From the NCBI GenBank assembly GCA_003229065.1, contig QIHJ01000435.1, positions 1 to 7,853 of the forward strand: 7,853 nucleotides of DNA, in the 5' to 3' direction. The notes under the pieces were generated by a model. The model searched no databases, had not been told where the DNA came from, and was given only the letters and a program-made list of their open reading frames with translations. This document shows, piece after piece, positions 6,955 to 7,853 of this stretch (the stretch's first letter is position 1; each line of letters opens with the position of its first letter). Position numbers and translations under genes: made by a program. The stretch comes from Candidatus Dadabacteria bacterium. Its GTDB lineage: Bacteria; Desulfobacterota_D; UBA1144; Nemesobacterales; UBA2774.

Positions 6955-7173
6955 ATGGCAACTAAGAAAAAAGAAACTAAGAAAAAAGAAACTCTGGAAA
7001 AGGCTATTTACGTAAAGGCTTCAAAAGAGTTTGTTGACATGCTCAATGAATCGCAGTGGCATCTCCAGATGAGACCGGCACAGATTGTGAGAGAGGCTGT
7101 TATAGAATATCTGAAGAGGCATCTGCCAAGAGACGCAAAACAGAAGATATTGAAGATAGGTAAGCTTTCGTAA
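6955..7173 (+). CDS. Small ribbon-helix-helix (CopG/Arc-like) DNA-binding protein
   Basis: A 72-residue basic protein. After a Lys-rich N-terminal tail (KKKETKKKET, residues 4-13), AIYVKAS (17-23) would be the beta strand that enters the DNA major groove. EFVDMLNESQWH (25-36) and PAQIVREAVIEYLKRH (41-56) are the two helices of the fold. Such proteins bind DNA as dimers, commonly as repressors, often of toxin-antitoxin or metal genes. No toxin-like ORF follows, so an antitoxin role has no support here. The first codons hold a 15-base perfect duplication (6961-6975, 6976-6990) that encodes TKKKE twice. No Shine-Dalgarno site is visible before the ATG, so translation may be leaderless-like or weak; no alternative start preserves the fold better. 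It is divergent from the M50 gene and could regulate the protease-copA cluster (inference). Confidence 0.7.
   Translation: MATKKKETKKKETLEKAIYVKASKEFVDMLNESQWHLQMRPAQIVREAVIEYLKRHLPRDAKQKILKIGKLS
6961..6990 (+). repeat. Two perfect tandem 15-base copies within the ribbon-helix-helix gene
   Basis: The unit ACTAAGAAAAAAGAA occurs twice in a row and keeps the reading frame (Thr-Lys-Lys-Lys-Glu twice). The A6 runs make it prone to slippage. Copy number would change only the length of the basic tail, not the DNA-binding fold. Confidence 0.85.
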
Positions 7174-7291
7174 GTCCCTTCCCCCTTTGTATAAGGCGTA
7201 GCTTTAAAAATCCGGGTGCTGAATGAGAGGGGGTGTTGCAATCTTGTTAGTATTGGGCTTGCACATACTCTTAGGTATAGGCAAGAAAAAA

Positions 7292-7325
7292 TGGATTCCC
7301 GATAAAAACATGCGAGAATGACAAT
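7292..7325 (+). repeat. Degenerate dispersed palindromic repeat (TGGATTCCCG...GAATGACA type)
   Basis: TGGATTCCCG at 7292-7301 and GAGAATGACA at 7314-7323 resemble the ends of a GC-rich palindrome that is dispersed in many bacterial genomes (GGATTCCCGC...GCGGGAATGACA). Here the centre has decayed to an AT-rich ATAAAAACATG, so only the flanks are recognisable. The match is from memory, not a search. Confidence 0.4.
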
Positions 7326-7355
7326 TCCGCCCACACCCCGTGTGAAGTTTTTAAC

Positions 7356-7583
7356 GCGGACACAGAGTGTCCAATCATTCGGTTTCTGCGCAGCTTCTGA
7401 GGTTGGATCAACTAATAAAGTTATCACGAAACACATGAGGAATGGAGAAACAGTCCGCCGGCGGGCGCTGCGGACACAGAGTGTCCATTCATACGGTTTC
7501 TGTATAGCTAATGAGGTTGGATATACTGATGAAGCTCTCACTACTCTCATGATGAGTGGAGAAACAGTATGCCTGCGGGCGCT
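7356..7583 (+). repeat. Two-copy 114-base imperfect tandem repeat
   Basis: Copy 1 is 7356-7469 and copy 2 is 7470-7583. They align without gaps, with 22 differences in 114 positions by hand count (about 81% identical). Each begins with GCGGACACAGAGTGTCCA, which contains the perfect palindrome GGACAC-AGA-GTGTCC, and each ends with GCGGGCGCT. The period is 38 codons, so both strands stay open across both copies. Differences fall 6, 10 and 6 on the three codon positions of the plus frame, with no third-position excess, so protein-level selection is not evident. No third copy was found on either side. Confidence 0.85.
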
Positions 7584-7613
7584 GCCTGCATTTTCGTAAT
7601 GTCGGGAACTAGT

Positions 7614-7641
7614 CACCCTTCGAGAGCCTCAGGGTGAGCGG
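7614..7641. repeat. Palindromic repeat with CACCCT/AGGGTG arms
   Basis: CACCCT (7614-7619) pairs with AGGGTG (7631-7636) around TCGAGAGCCTC, followed by AGCGG. The string resembles a short intergenic palindrome found in multiple copies in many bacterial genomes. Identification is from memory; a genome-wide copy count would settle it. Confidence 0.55.
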
Positions 7642-7660
7642 GGTTTTAGGTGCCGAGATT

Positions 7661-7700
7661 GGAGGAGATTGCCGCAGTCGCTGCGCTCCTTCGCAATGAC
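7661..7700. repeat. Palindromic repeat of the ATTGC...GCAATGAC type
   Basis: GAGATTGCCGC at the left and CGCAATGAC at the right flank a GTCGCTGCGCTCCTT centre; ATTGC (7668-7672) and GCAAT (7693-7697) are inverted. This resembles another common dispersed intergenic repeat. It lies only about 25 bases after the CACCCT palindrome. Confidence 0.55.
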
Positions 7701-7722
7701 TACAAATCCCCCTTGTTTTGGT

Positions 7723-7738
7723 TTCAGTAAGTTCTGAA
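7723..7738. repeat. Small hairpin TTCAG-N6-CTGAA
   Basis: Five-base arms TTCAG (7723-7727) and CTGAA (7734-7738) with a six-base loop. It lies just before a stronger hairpin and may be part of the same element. Short enough to be chance on its own. Confidence 0.3.
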
Positions 7739-7741
7739 CAG

Positions 7742-7760
7742 TACTAGATTTACTCTAGTA
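7742..7760. repeat. Perfect hairpin TACTAGA-N5-TCTAGTA
   Basis: Seven-base perfect arms (7742-7748 and 7754-7760) around a TTTAC loop. No gene ends nearby and no T run follows, so a terminator role is not supported. It is one of four adjacent hairpins in the last 250 bases. Confidence 0.6.
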
Positions 7761-7796
7761 GCTTTGTTCGAAGGAGAAAAAGCAAATACAACAGCT

Positions 7797-7830
7797 AAAT
7801 CCCTCTTAATCTCCCTTTTTCTAAGGGAGA
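7797..7830. repeat. Dispersed repeat of the AAATCCC...AAGGGAGA type with hairpin
   Basis: TCTCCCTT (7810-7817) and AAGGGAGA (7823-7830) are perfect 8-base arms around TTTCT, preceded by AAATCCCTCTTAA. A related half-copy, AAATCCCCCTTG, is at 7704-7715. The AAATCCCCCTTAATCCCCC-like string is familiar as a dispersed intergenic repeat in many environmental bacteria (from memory). The purine-rich tail GAAAAAAGG on the plus strand gives a TTTTTTC run on the other strand. Confidence 0.55.
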
Positions 7831-7853
7831 GAAAAAAGGCAAAAGCAAAGATG

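Larger units (their letters stand above)
7174..7853. other. 680-base repeat-rich stretch without a convincing gene
   Basis: After the ribbon-helix-helix gene no frame on either strand has both a ribosome site and protein-like content. The space holds at least five kinds of short repeat or hairpin, listed separately. A 93-codon plus frame (7318-7599) and a 202-codon minus frame (7008-7616) are open, but both are dominated by the tandem repeat; the minus one also runs antisense through the ribbon-helix-helix gene. Positions 7174-7290 hold nothing I can name. Confidence 0.6.

Noticed and set aside
6955..7290. Toxin-antitoxin module with the ribbon-helix-helix protein as antitoxin
   Set aside because: No ORF of toxin size with a ribosome site follows or precedes it on the same strand.
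7356..7583. Start of a CRISPR array
   Set aside because: Only two units, 114 bases long, adjoining without spacers and diverged along their whole length; no cas gene is in view.
7318..7599. 93-codon plus-strand open frame made mostly of the tandem repeat
   Set aside because: No ribosome site, it starts inside a dispersed-repeat remnant, and the differences between the two copies are not concentrated at third codon positions.
7008..7616. 202-codon minus-strand open frame
   Set aside because: It runs antisense through the ribbon-helix-helix gene and both tandem repeat copies. The repeat length divisible by three explains its openness, and no domain is visible.

Overview
The window looks bacterial. 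Genes have Shine-Dalgarno sites upstream, two genes appear to start with TTG, intergenic stretches are AT-rich, and the families (Tpx, Csp, CopA, M50-CBS protease) are typical of bacteria. Nothing seen fixes the species. The GC-rich palindromic repeats at the right end resemble dispersed repeats seen in many environmental bacterial genomes, so an uncultured lineage is plausible, but that is inference.

Layout, left to right. Positions 1-1389, minus strand: a fused nucleotidyltransferase / CDP-alcohol phosphotransferase of the IPCT/DIPPS type, cut by the left edge. It is preceded by a 41-codon ORF with its own Shine-Dalgarno site. Positions 1390-1836: no intact gene, only short open frames that might be gene debris. 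Positions 1837-2756: a divergent pair, tpx (thiol peroxidase, minus) and a cold-shock protein gene (plus), sharing about 200 bases of AT-rich promoter DNA. Positions 2757-2907: a convergent intergenic space with an inverted repeat. Positions 2908-6732, minus strand: three collinear genes transcribed in the order M50 site-2 protease with two CBS domains, copper-exporting P1B-1 ATPase (CopA), and a membrane-anchored cupredoxin. Positions 6955-7173, plus strand: a small ribbon-helix-helix DNA-binding protein, divergent from the protease gene. Positions 7174-7853: no convincing gene. This stretch holds a two-copy 114-base tandem repeat and several short palindromic repeats of different kinds.

How the genes may work together. 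CopA would pump Cu(I) out of the cytoplasm, and the anchored cupredoxin, 28 bases downstream, is a natural extracytoplasmic copper acceptor or sensor. The protease precedes copA by 98 bases in the same direction and could act in membrane quality control or regulated proteolysis of a membrane protein; its link to copper rests only on position. Tpx and Csp are general stress genes. The IPCT/DIPPS-type protein would make CDP-inositol (or a similar CDP-alcohol) and transfer it to an acceptor, giving either a compatible solute or an inositol lipid head group.

No CRISPR array, tRNA, rRNA, transposase or clear phage gene was seen. The least ordinary parts are the copper/protease cluster, the small coupled ORF ahead of the IPCT-type gene, and the repeat-dense right end.
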